NCBI GenBank assembly: GCA_000442125.1
Contig: KE546971.1
Span: 932,583-996,582 of the forward strand
DNA from: Opeltia flavorubescens
Taxonomy: Eukaryota; Ascomycota; Lecanoromycetes; Teloschistales; Teloschistaceae
DNA: 64,000 bases
Direction of reading: 5' to 3'
The position numbers and the translations under genes are program-made. Positions 35,136 through 46,705 of this stretch are shown piece by piece (within the stretch, counting starts at the first letter, position 1; each line of letters starts with the position of its first letter). The notes beneath the pieces are model-generated. The model was not told the DNA's origin. It searched no databases and saw only the letters and a list, made by a program, of their open reading frames with translations.

Positions 35136-36158
35136 ATGAACGCTCTATGTTGCACCATTGCCGCGAGCTTCGTCTTCTTGCTTATTGTATTCGCGACCCC
35201 AACGCGGGAACGGGGAATCGACGACCGCGAAACACTGGGTGAGATATGCAGTCTCAATGACGATTTTCCAATACTTGAGCCAGCGGTAACTGTTTGAACT
35301 CGAAGCAATAGCTACTAATATACAGCGGACACGATAAGGTGTATTGCAATCGCACTTTTATGCCCGGTTTCATTACCTCTGATCGCTATTGTACCTTATC
35401 AACAGGAAACCTCACTAGCCCGTCGCATTTTTATAAGAGAGCAAGGCCAAGAGCAGCAGCGCCCGCACCAAGTCCAGGAACCAAACATCTATTTCCAGCA
35501 CCACTGGCAGGAGTCGGAGACGCTGCTGTTGAAGCCATCGTTGATGATCCTAGACCTGAAGTATCAGCCAAAACCCAATCAAAAGCGGACTATGAGAGCC
35601 AATCAAGTATCAAGGCAAACGCCCCGTTTTCTGTACGATGCCTGCAGTGTAATGGACACGAGGAAACCATTGCTGAACCACATACCGGTCATGGCGGTCG
35701 CCGTATCAGAGCCTGACGTTGATGCCATAATCGAAGAACCCATTGAGGTGGAAGATTGCGATGTTCCGGTGCTGCTCGAGGATCCTCCTGCGCCGGCACT
35801 CGTTGAGCTGTCTCCAGGGCATGCCGCTGCAGTCGGCAACTTTACATTCGCGCTAAGTTTGAAGTCATTCAGTGAGTTTTCTTCTGTGGGGGCTGGATGC
35901 CGAAGAGGGAGGATACTCACGTGTCGCACACTTGCTGCGCGACCTCAATCGTCTCTGGTGAAGATTTTAGTCGTTCTGCGCGGAAAATCAATCCATACAA
36001 AAGATCCCACTCTGTTGGTCTGCTGCAGGACACTTCTGTTTTACACAGCAAGAGATGCCAGTGATCCAATCCTTGTCCGAGCATATACATTGTACACTGA
36101 TGCCGCATTTGGCAGGGAGGGTTGCAGCGCAAGGTTTCTGACAACATTAGCCCACTGA
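35136..36158 (+). CDS. Candidate secreted protein, unrecognised; 3' end uncertain
   Basis: The ATG at 35136 opens a good signal peptide (MNALCCTIAASFVFLLIVFA). Canonical splicing joins 35136-35238 to 35406-35606 and 35710-35871 in phase. The mature part has two similar acidic motifs, VEAIVDDPRPEV in exon 2 and VDAIIEEPIEVED in exon 3. That similarity favours this splice path over reading straight through, although a second frame is also open across 35326-35871. The last exon probably starts at 35971 and may end at 36158, but its frame is not well supported. No known domain. It could be a small secreted protein of the effector-like class, which is inference from the signal peptide and lack of relatives. 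Confidence 0.45.
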
Positions 36159-36741
36159 ATGATTCTGGAAGGATGGATAAGCTTGTTTATTGCTTGCATA
36201 CCGCGCAATCCGGCAGATTATTTAGCCCCAATCCTTGAGCAGAGCAAAGGGTGCCAAAGGCTGCTGCTAAGAGTAGGAGAATGACCTTCATATTGAATAA
36301 GTGGTATGGTTTCGTCCACTTGATGAATTATGTGATTTATACAGCAAACGCGTCGAGACAATCGGAGGAAATTTTTGAGAAAATCTGGTCCTCTAGTAGT
36401 CAAATAATAAGTACCCAAGCTGCACTCGGTCGAGACTCCCAGAGACAGGGTACGATGCTGAATCAGGCAAGCTGCAAACTATCCGACGGCTCGATGCAAG
36501 CCACGCGGGCCATGCTCCAGACTTGACTGCCTTCTGACTAGTCCTGGTACATCATCTCGCGGTGGCAGATTTTGGCAAGGCGATGATATGCGTTGTTTCA
36601 ACTCTACTCGGGTTCATTCTGAGTCTGCATGATCTTGATATGCCTGTCCAGAAGTTCAATCATGACTACTAGCAAGTCAGTAATAAGAATTTCTGAATGA
36701 TTTTATGGTGAGGCAACAAATCAGCCGTCATCCCATCCACA
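36159..36741. other. Upstream region of the MFS transporter gene
   Basis: 580 bp with no convincing gene. The plus-strand open frame at 36251-36526 has no recognisable features. Presumably it holds the MFS promoter. Confidence 0.4.
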
Positions 36742-38762
36742 ATGGGCCTGGGAGTCTTGGAGCCCAAAACATCGGAGCATGTCCCTGGTCTGTATATGTC
36801 AAGAGGGTCTAGGGAATGATGGATGAACTGACTAGCCCGTAGGGACTTCGTATGTGCTTGATGACACAAGCAGACCCACGCTCTCTCAAGAAACAAATGC
36901 TAGCTTGAAATACGACAGGAGAGGCGCCATACCCATCATACTTGTGCCACAACCCAGCGATGATCCCAATGACCCGTTGGTGGGATACATCAGAGGCCTC
37001 GGTTGGATTGACAACGGCTGACATCGCCATAGAACTGGCCACTATGGAAGCGCGACGTGATCCTGATCATCCTCTCCGCCATTTCGGTCATTGCTTCGAC
37101 TTTAAGCTCGTTATTAGCAGCAAACACCGTGACGCTCTCGCTTTACTTCAAACGGGACTTCACCCAGACAGCGCTATTGACAGGCTACCACTTGTGCGGT
37201 GTCGGCGTCGCAGGCCTCATATTTGTCGCTTCCGCTAGAATCTGGGGCAAGCGGCATCTGTACCTTCTCGGCACTATTCTGATCATTGTCAGCTGTGCAT
37301 GGGGCGGTGCTGTGGGAACGAATTACACAAGTCTTCTCTGGGCACGCGTGATTCAAGGTGTCGGCCTCGCTCCCTTTGAGGCTCTTGTGAATGCAAGCGT
37401 TGGCGATCTCTACTATGTCCACGTAGGCTCTCCTCCACTATGATCCTTGCATATGCTAACAAGCAATGGAGGAACGGGGAACAAGAATGGCACTGTCTAA
37501 TCTAGCTTTGTTTGGAGGTGCATTCTTCACACCTGTCCTTGTTGGCAAAATCACTCACACTATTGGCTGGGAATGGTCATTCAACCTGGTCGCCATCTTC
37601 GCCGGCGCTCTACTCCCTCTCATATTCTTTTTCGTACCGGAAACCGCCTACAATCGTCCCAATAATGGTTATATTGAAGCTATGGACAGCGGCAACCATT
37701 ACCCCATCGGCGAAGAACACAAGCTCCCGATGGGCATCAATCCTGATGATGATGGAAATACCCGAAATACTAGTGACCCCACTTCTTCCGAGAAACGCGA
37801 CTACAAGCCCTCTTATGATAGCACTCCACAGCAAATATACACATACACACCACCCAAAGTCACGTTTTCCCGATCCCTCCTCCCCTTCAATGGGCGCAAA
37901 AGCGATGCCAGTTTTTTCAAGCTCCTCCTCCGCCCCTTCCCTTTATTCTTTCACCCCGCCATCGTCTGGGCTTGCCTGATCCAAGGCACCCTGATCGGCT
38001 GGACGGTCATGATCGGCGTTGTTCTAGCGGCAATCTTTCTCGGCCCACCTCTATGGTTCAACGAAGTCGAAACAGGATACATGTATACCGGACCATTTGT
38101 TGGTGCAATTATTGGCTTCCTCGTATCTGGACTATTAGCCGATTGGTCCACGAAATTGATGATTAAAAGGAACAAAGGCGTTTATGAACCAGAGTTTAGG
38201 ATAGTATTGGTAGTCGTGCAGTTGGTTTTTGGGTGCGTGGGGCTCTATGGATTTGGGATTACGGCGCAGGATGTGGACCGCTACGGGTGGTTTATTCCGG
38301 ATATGTTCTTTGCCTTTGAGGTTGGGGGGATGGTCCTGGGGGCTGTGGCAAGTGCTCTGTATATTGTTGACGCTCATCGTACGCTCACGATTGCCTCACC
38401 ATGTCCAGTCGCCCAATTGATGAGAAATGGTCGCTGACAAGCATCTAAATCTAGGCGACATTGCCGTCGAAGCATTTACTTGCCTTCTTGTATTCAAGAA
38501 TATGTTCAGCTTCGGCTTGACGTGGGGGGCTTACGACTGGCTAGTTGAGGCAGGNATATCCAAAACCTTCTACATTATTGCTAGCATCCAGGTGGGAATA
38601 TGTCTACTTAGCATTCCGATGTGTAAGTCCCGTCTATTATATTCTGCCTAGTACGTAATACGGGGAAGGCTCTAAGCTGATATATTGGTGATAGATATCT
38701 TTGGGAAGAGGAGTAGAGCGTTTTTCAGCCGGCATGATATACTCAAGATGCTACATCTATGA
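36742..38762 (+). CDS. MFS transporter, Hol1-like DHA1 group
   Basis: Six exons: 36742-36787, 36843-36979, 37033-37422, 37472-38378, 38455-38622 and 38695-38762, giving 571 aa. All phases agree. The order matches this fungal group: HVPGTSYVLDD, then DPLNWPLWKRDVILIILSAI at the first membrane segment, ARVIQGVGLAPFEALVNASV, VHERGTRMALSN before segment 5, a long hydrophilic central loop, and DIAVEAFTCLLVFKNMFSFG in the last segments. These proteins move small organic ions or drugs across the plasma membrane using the proton gradient; Hol1 itself carries polyamines. One N at about 38555 leaves one residue undefined. Confidence 0.92.
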
Positions 38763-39211
38763 AACATTACGAAAAATTTAGCATTGTCAAACCAATCATT
38801 CATCTTGACATTATGAGATGACTGTCCCTGGTTCGGGGGCTTGAGACGTGAGAAAAGATTGGGTAGGGACTGATTTTGAACTGAGCTACCTAAGGTATGT
38901 AGAATAAGAATGTCGATCTCTGTGAAGAGATCTTCAACTTTGGCTTCTAGCCTTTGCCTAAGGTAAGACGTCTCTGATAGATCATATTGGGGAAGACATT
39001 GAAAAACGCAATCTGCAAATATCTCAGCCGATTAAGCTGACGAACCGTACACCCACTTCGTGCTTGCTCTACCGTCGCGCGCAACAACAAGGGCCAAATA
39101 TCCGGAGACTAAAGAGATAAGAGTTCTGCAGGCTAAACATATCGTGCCCGTCTAAAAATGCGAATTTCTTGACAAGCGCATAGGGTCCTCAGTTCGATGC
39201 CAGGTTGATGC
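38763..39211. other. Convergent 3' spacer
   Basis: 450 bp between the MFS stop and the 14-3-3 stop. No gene or repeat recognised. Confidence 0.5.
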
Positions 39212-40523
39212 TCAAGACTCGGTAGGACGGGGGGCTTCGGCGGCAGGTGCTTCGGTGGACTCTGGTGCCTTGGACTCAGCAGGCGCAGGTCTCTCAGCTT
39301 CCTTGGATGCTTCTCCGGATGGGGCGGCCTCGGCCTCGCCGCCATCCGAGGACGTCCAAAGGGTTAAGTTGTCACGAAGTAGCTGCATGATCAAGGTGCT
39401 GTCACGGTAAGACTCCTCTGACAGGGAGTCGAGTTCGGCGATAGCATCATCAAAGGCTTGCTTAGCCAAATGGCAGGCGCGATCTGGTGAGTTGAGGATT
39501 TCGTAGTAGAACACCGAGAAATTGAGAGCAAGCCCAAGGCGGATGGGATGCGTGGGTGTCAGCTCGGTTTGTGCAACATCAGTAGCATTCTAGAGCTCGT
39601 CAGTGATTGATCGATGAGTTTATGTAGGTGAAAGCCGTGTACCTTGTAGGCGTCATGCGCTGCAGTGGCAGCGACCTTGCGCTTCTCACCAGACGCAAAC
39701 TCGGCGAGGTAACGGTGATAATCCCCTTTCCTATCAACGTGCCGCGTTAGTACAAAGGAATCCGTATCCTCGCTTTCCGAGCTACGAGTGAAATATGCGT
39801 ACATTTTGTGGTAGAATACTTTGGATTCTCCTGATTCGGCTTTGGGAATGAGAGAATCATCCAGTACATTGAGAACATCTTGGCAGACCTTCTCGAGCTC
39901 GGTCTCGATCTTCTGGCGGTAGTCTCGAATGGTGCCGACATGTTTGTCTGAGCCTTTCGATTCCTCCTTCTGCTCGATGGACGAGATGATGCGCCAAGAA
40001 GCACGTCGAGTCCCAACAACGTTCTTGTACGCGACTGAAAGCAAGTTTCGTTCGTCGACCGTGAGCTCACCACCGATCTGAAAAGGGGAATTAGAGGTGT
40101 GTGAGAAGATGTGTCGATACTGTGTACCTTGGCGACTTCCTATGTGATGTCAGTGACTGAGGAGTTGATTGCAGCAGTGGTTGACTGACCTTCATATATG
40201 TGACCATTTCTTGAAAAGAGTACTATTAGTTTATCCCCATGCATAAAGGTTGTTATGCACAACATACCATCGTAACGCTCGGCTTGCTCACACAGCCTCG
40301 CAAGGAAGGTCTTGCTATATAGGGCATCAGAGTCCGGTCCTTCCCATATATAGTTGATACATACTTTTCACGCTAGATACCACAGCATGATTAGTATATT
40401 CCAGCAGGATGAGATAATTACAACGATGAAGCAGATGAAGCGATAGAGGGGTGCCCATTAAAGAAAGATCGGTCGACTGAGGGGGAGCTGATAACCACTT
40501 CGCACACGTACCTCGCTTGTCAT
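39212..40523 (-). CDS. 14-3-3 protein
   Basis: Eight exons: 40523-40512, 40372-40365, 40314-40268, 40209-40190, 40139-40128, 40077-39803, 39730-39643 and 39589-39212, giving 279 aa. Exons of 12, 8, 20 and 12 nt are needed to rebuild the N-terminus: [20 protein letters not shown], then YDEMVTYMKEVAKIGGELTV. Family signatures are [50 protein letters not shown] and [20 protein letters not shown]. The tail is Ala/Glu/Pro-rich. 14-3-3 dimers bind phosphoserine motifs in many signalling proteins. The family is nearly invariant, so the exon chain is well constrained. Confidence 0.97.
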
Positions 40524-41897
40524 CGTGAATTAGGTGTGGTTTTTAGTAAGGAGACAAAGAAAAGAATCGATGAGAGAAGGCTTCGAGATTGATTTGGATT
40601 AGGTGGATGAGTGATATCGAGTGCAGATTGCTTGAAATTAAGAGCAGCAGTGAGGTGGAAGGCTTTGGGCGGTTGCGGCAAGTACCGAGCGGATATTATT
40701 CCGTCGCTGAATTGACGTACTTATCTGCAGATTATTGATATTGATCGTTTTCATTCAAACATATATTATACAGTCAATAACAATATCTGCAAATCTATAT
40801 GAACAGAGAAGAAGTGTCTTTATATTGCAGGCCTGCAGCTCAATGTAAAATGCGCAGCTTTACTGCCAATCCTTGCTTGTTCAATCAATGGTTTCTGGCG
40901 CCTTCAGCACCTTATGCGCTCTGCCTAATGTCGCTTTTTCGGATATTTATTTGGCTTCTTGCCATTGGGCGAGGACCCCAACTCTTAAATCATCACTGGT
41001 AAATTGTCAGATGATCGTCTCTATATATTCACCTGTTTGCACGATGGCATTGTAAAGTGTACTGGATGCATACTGATGCTGAACCAGCTGATCTACATTG
41101 TTTGCTACACCCATGTCCTCTCTTTCATGATGATTGGAGAAAAAAGACCTTCGTTTGATTACTCTGGTATCTTTGGGTTCCTGTGCATCTGCAATCTAAT
41201 AAAGACTATGCCCCTTCCCACCCACATTCCCATTACCACCTATGAAATCATAGCTGATGGCTATCACACGTTTTGCGTTGAATGTCACATTCGCACTTGC
41301 AAGTATATATAATGATCTGCACTGGCTAAGTCAAAGTTTCGGTATCCGCTAAGAGAACAGGGGTTAATCGGAATGGAAGAGTTTCTGGTTTGGGGTATTG
41401 AGAAAGCCGTCACGTAGAATATCAGAGATTTGCTTGAAAGGGTGCTTACGGTATAGCTATACAGACTAAAAACCTCGTGAATCAAGTCTCGCAATATCAG
41501 TAAGTGTAGTCTAGAAGATTTTGCAATTGCCTTGTAAACGTCTTTAATACATGTTTTGCTCTAAATTTTGACTCCGAGTCTCTCACTGCCCAGACTGGCT
41601 CGACCGCCTACATTTGTGCCCTGATATGATAGATCGACAAGACTAAGGCTGTAATCGCTACCCCTGTCGAAAATCTGGCGCTAATGCACGATGATATCCA
41701 AGGGTCCGGACTTTTGATATCCTTCAGGACACGTTGAAAATAAAACTGTCAAAGCAGTATTTGTCGCGCAGCCAAATTGCGTCGCTCTTTGAAGCAGAAC
41801 CCAGTTTCGACATTTGTAGCATATTCAGAGTCTTGATCTCATTCTTTAATTGGAAAACCGGCCCCTTGTCCAAACTACTTCATGCAGCGCTGTCAGA
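40524..41897. other. Long divergent spacer: 14-3-3 and Ca2+-ATPase promoters
   Basis: 1.37 kb of AT-leaning sequence. A plus-strand frame of about 100 codons at 41004-41312 lacks an ATG and any family resemblance. Otherwise nothing was recognised. Confidence 0.4.
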
Positions 41898-44800
41898 ATG
41901 GAGACTGCATACCTTGCCTCCACCAAGGAGGTTCTGGACTACTTTCAAGTTTCTGAGCAAAGCGGACTGTCTGAACCGGAAGTTTCAGAAGCAGTCAAGA
42001 AGTATGGGCGTAATGGTACGACTATTCAAGCACTGCACGGGCACCCAAATTACTAAATTGCTACTATAGCACTCCCGGAAGATCCACCAACGCCTTTATG
42101 GAAGCTTGTTCTCGAACAATTCAAAGATCAGTTGGTCATCATCCTACTTGGATCTGCGGCCATCTCCTTCGTCCTGGCTCTCTTTGACGATAGCGAAGAT
42201 TGGACTGCTTTCGTGGATCCACTAGTGGTGAGCATGCAATCCCTACGATTTGATGCCCCTGCTTACGCTATCCTCTAGATTCTCACCATACTTATTTTAA
42301 ATGCCATAGTTGGTGTTTCGCAAGAGAGCAGTGCTGAAAAGGCGATTGCCGCTCTCCAAGAATATTCCGCGAACGAAGCTAAGGTTATCCGCAACGGAGC
42401 GCTGGGGCCGATCAAGGCAGAGGACTTAGTACCTGGCGACATTATATCGATTGCTGTTGGAGATCGTATCCCGGCAGACTGCCGTGTCTTATCAATCCAA
42501 AGCAACAGCTTCCGTGTGGATCAAGCCATCCTTACTGGTGAAAGTGAAAGCGTCGGCAAGGATACCAGTCCCGTCACCGATGCAAGAGCTGTCAAGCAAG
42601 ATCAAGTCAACATGCTGTTCTCAGGAACAACTGTCGTGACTGGCCACGCCACCGCTCTTGTCGTGCTCACTGGGGGGTCAACAGCTATAGGCGATATTCA
42701 TGAAAGTATCACGTCGCAAATCTCAGAACCAACACCATTGAAAGAGAAGCTCAATGATTTTGGCGATATGCTTGCAAAGGTGATCACGGTTATCTGTATC
42801 GTAGTTTGGTTGATTAACATCCAGCATTTCAACGACCCTTCGCATGGTAGCTGGGCTAAGGGTGCAATTTACTACTTGAAAATTGCAGTATCCCTTGGTG
42901 TCGCAGCAATTCCCGAGGGCTTGGCTGTTGTCATTACAACATGTCTCGCTTTGGGAACGAGACGGATGGCAGCGAAGAATGCTGTTGTTCGAAGTCTGCC
43001 TTCGGTTGAGACCTTGGGCAGTTGTAGCGTCATCTGTTCTGATAAAACCGGTACATTGACGACCAATCAAATGAGCGTCAACAAAATCGTGTTCCTCAAC
43101 TCATCGGGTACAGATCTAGAAGAAATCAGCGTCGAAGGCACCACCTTCGCACCCGTGGGGGAATTATCGTCTAATGGTCTAAAGGTCGAACACCTGGCGT
43201 CGTCTTCCGCAACAGTAATGCAGCTTACAGAAGTCGCTGCCCTTTGCAATGACTCTCGGCTTGCGTACGATGCACGAACTGGCATGGTTGGTAATGTTGG
43301 CGAACCAACTGAAGGTGCCTTGCGGGCTCTTGCCGAGAAGATTGGGACTCCCGACGTAGCTTTGAATCAGAAAACGCGACAACTGCCAGTGGAACGAAGA
43401 CTGCACCTTGCTAGCGAATACTACGAGGGGCTCAACCCCCTTGTGGCTACATACGAATTCTCTAGAGACCGAAAGAGTATGTCTGTACTCGTTGGTCCAG
43501 AGCACCACCAACGACTTCTGGTCAAAGGTGCCCCGGAATCGATTATTGAACGCTGTACCCATATACTGGTTGGATCGAAGGCCAAGAAAGTGCCTCTGGA
43601 AAGAAAACATGCCCACCTTCTATCACAAGAAGTTATCGAGTATGGAAATCGTGGCCTCCGTGTGATGGCGCTTGCCAGCACAGACAACATCAAGTCGAAG
43701 TCACTATTGTCCACAGCTCAGACCACCAAAGCATACAGCGAAATTGAGCAAGATTTAACCTTCATTGGTCTTGTAGGAATGCTAGATCCCCCCCGACCAG
43801 AAGTTGCGGCATCGATTCGAAAATGCAAAGAAGCGGGGATCCGGGTTATAGTGATTACAGGCGACAATCGGAACACTGCAGAGAGCATTTGCCGTCAGAT
43901 CGGTGTCTTCGGCCCAGAAGAAGATCTTACGGGCAAGAGCTACACCGGACGAGAGTTTGATTCGCTTGGTAATGACGAGAAACTGGCAGCTGCAACCAGA
44001 GCGTCGTTGTTCTCTCGCACCGAACCAACTCACAAATCTCAGCTCGTGGATCTTCTTCAATCTAGTGGCCAAGTAGTCGCTATGACAGGAGACGGGGTCA
44101 ACGATGCTCCAGCGCTCAAAAAGTCGGACATTGGCGTGGCCATGGGGTCTGGGACCGATGTAGCGAAACTCGCAGCCGACATGGTCCTTGCCGATGACAA
44201 CTTCGCAACAATCGAGGTCGCAGTGGAGGAAGGTAGATCCATCTATAATAATACTCAGCAATTCATCCGGTACCTGATCTCATCGAATATTGGGGAAGTT
44301 GTTTCAATCTTCTTGACCGCTGCGATTGGGATGCCCGAAGCTCTGATCCCTGTCCAGCTACTATGGGTCAACCTGGTTACTGATGGTCTTCCTGCGACTG
44401 CCTTGTCATTCAATCCCCCGGACCACGACGTAATGAGGAGGCCACCAAGAAAGCGGGACGAGGCTTTGGTAGGAGGCTGGTTGTTCTTCAGGTACATGGT
44501 TGTCGGCATCTACGTTGGAGCTGCCACGGTGTTTGGCTATGCATGGTGGTTTATGCTTAATCCCGAAGGCCCTCAGATCACTCTCTGGCAATTGGTATGA
44601 ACCCCATTATCTGGGCAGTGCAGGAAAGAGCCTGGTGCTAACGTGTCCATCATAGACCCATTTCCATCGTTGCTCATCCCAATTTCCGGAGATTGGATGC
44701 CAAATGTTTTCTAACGACAACGCAAAAGCCGCGTCGACAATGTCTCTTTCCATGTAAGTATATCTCAACCTTTACAAGACTTGGACATGATTAACAGGGT

Positions 44801-45164
44801 ACTTCAGTCTGGTTGTGATCGAGATGCTAAATGCCATGAACGCATTGTCCTCGAGCGAGTCTCTCCTTACTCTACCTTTATGGGATAACATGATTCTGGT
44901 ATACGCAATCAGCTTGTCGATGGCACTTCACTTTGCCCTGCTCTACACGCCATTCCTTCAAAGCCTATTCTCCATCGTTCCACTGAATTGGAATGAGTGG
45001 AAAGCAGTGCTATGGATAAGCATACCAGTCATGTAAGATTACCTACCTATCCGACACAATGATAATGACTGATCGCTTCTAGATTCATCGATGAAATACT
45101 CAAGTTCTTCGAAAGAAGAATATATTTGCCAAAACCCTTAGAGTTGCGCGAGAAGACCGAATAG
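41898..45164 (+). CDS. SERCA-type Ca2+-transporting P-type ATPase
   Basis: Six exons: 41898-42015, 42070-42227, 42279-44594, 44656-44753, 44808-45032 and 45083-45164, giving 998 aa, the SERCA length. Landmarks: actuator loop LTGESESV (about residue 178), [20 protein letters not shown] in membrane segment 4 (about 303), phosphorylation site [13 protein letters not shown] (Asp about 346), nucleotide-binding [11 protein letters not shown], and hinge [20 protein letters not shown] (about 694). [20 protein letters not shown] in segment 6 carries the Ca2+-coordinating N and D. The pump moves Ca2+ from cytosol into the ER or a related store. The introns are 51-61 nt, all canonical. Confidence 0.97.
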
Positions 45165-45438
45165 AGAAGACCTTCATGGTTAATAGAAGAATCTTAGATG
45201 ACCGAAACTGAAACGATTGATATCTCAATCGTCACCTTTAATGCTAGACAATTTTCTTGCGAGGGTTCAGGCTCGTGATGTGATGCGACACGATGTACTT
45301 GCCGAGGTAGAAACTGTACTGATCGAGAACCTATTTCTCTTCTCTCATTAAAGCCATGAACATGACTATTTTCAACGATTGTCAGGCTCGGCCTCATCCA
45401 CATCTCTCATTATATCGACCGCCGTGACGTCTAGCAAG

Positions 45439-46498
45439 ATGGCTTCCTTCGCCCAAGCGACCGCCATCCAGGCCCTTAACTCCCATACCTACCTTGCACA
45501 TTTCCCAGAAGCATGGTGTATCGGCAGTGGTCCGTTTTCCATAGAATTTTAGAACATCTCCTGTCTTATACTAACACAGCCTCGTAAGCTACATAGTCCC
45601 TCATGGCGGCTTCGTAACCTCATGCTTCCTCTCTGCCACCGCCCTCCATTTCTCCACAACCCATGCCACTGCCAATCAACCGCATACTATAGCCCTCCAC
45701 CTTACCTTCCTGCGCCGCACCTCAATTGGTCCAGCCCGCTTCCTAATTCGTGACGTCAAGCTAGGGAGACGGACATCGACGATTCATGTCAGCCTCACGC
45801 AAGGTGAAGAAGACAATGCGGAACCAAGCGTGGTAGGATATCTGACGCAATCAAACCTCAGAACAGAGGAAGGCATCTCCCTACAAACGAGATGGGCATT
45901 ACATCCTCCTCCTCCACCCTTGGCCTCCATCACAAAGCAAGCATTACGGGCAGGGAAAGATGATAATTGGACACTTATGAAGCCTCTTCACCCCAACTTC
46001 AGGAAAGCGTCACAAAGAGCAAAGATTTACGTTCCGCGAAACGGACAACTTGAACCTGGGATGGCAGACGAATGGATTTGTCTGAAGGACGGTGGAGAGA
46101 AGTTCACACAAGAGAGTTTGGGCTTCGTGGTAGATCAGTTTCCGCAAATCGTGGAGATTTATCCAGGAACAGATCCCCCTGCTTCTTCCAATAAAACTGT
46201 TTCCAAAAGTGCTACCAGTAAGGCAAATGAGAACCCCAAACCAAATTGGTATCCGACAATGCTGCTGAATCTGGATGTGAAGAAAGCGTTGCCGGAGGAA
46301 GGAGTGGACTGGCTCTTCGTTAGGGTGCGGGCGAAGAAAATTGAGAATGGGCGCATGGACTTGGAGGTTGTGGTACTCGATGAAGGAGCGGATTTGGTGG
46401 CGGTGAGTAATCATGTTTGTCTCATCTTGAGTTCAGACAGAAATATGACGAGGAATGGAAAGGGAGGGGTAGGTCGCGAAGGGGGTACTAAGCTATGA
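45439..46498 (+). CDS. Thioesterase-like (hot-dog fold) protein
   Basis: Two exons, 45439-45529 and 45597-46498, with a 67-nt intron; 330 aa. The joined sequence has the family's opening, YLAHFPEAWCIGS/VPHGGFV. It continues with LHLTFLRRTSIGPARFLIRD and VKLGRRTSTIHVSLTQGEED, the usual double hot-dog pattern. The C-terminal half has WYPTMLLNLDVKKALPEEGV and DLVAVSNHVCLILS. Fungal proteins of this type are predicted acyl-CoA thioesterases; no substrate can be read from the sequence. It is convergent with RAD7. Confidence 0.85.
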
Positions 46499-46705
46499 GG
46501 AGTGATTTAACGAACGAGAAGACAAGAAGATTCAATTTCAAGATTGTGTTAGGAGCACATGTAGATATCAGCATACCACGTGTTACTCAAGGATATCTTG
46601 CTAAACTATAACGGTATAATGATGCCAGAGCCGATGTTATATATGCTAAGAGTGCTATTCAGCAATTCTAAAAGCCCACCTTACGTTCCTGTCGTATGCC
46701 AGTCC

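Noticed and set aside
35326-35871. Straight read-through frame of the secreted-protein locus (181 codons)
   Set aside because: Open, but it lacks the paired acidic motif seen with the alternative splice path, so it is kept only as an alternative.
41004-41312. An open frame of about 100 codons between 14-3-3 and the Ca2+-ATPase
   Set aside because: It lacks an ATG start and shows no domain, codon-use or splice support.
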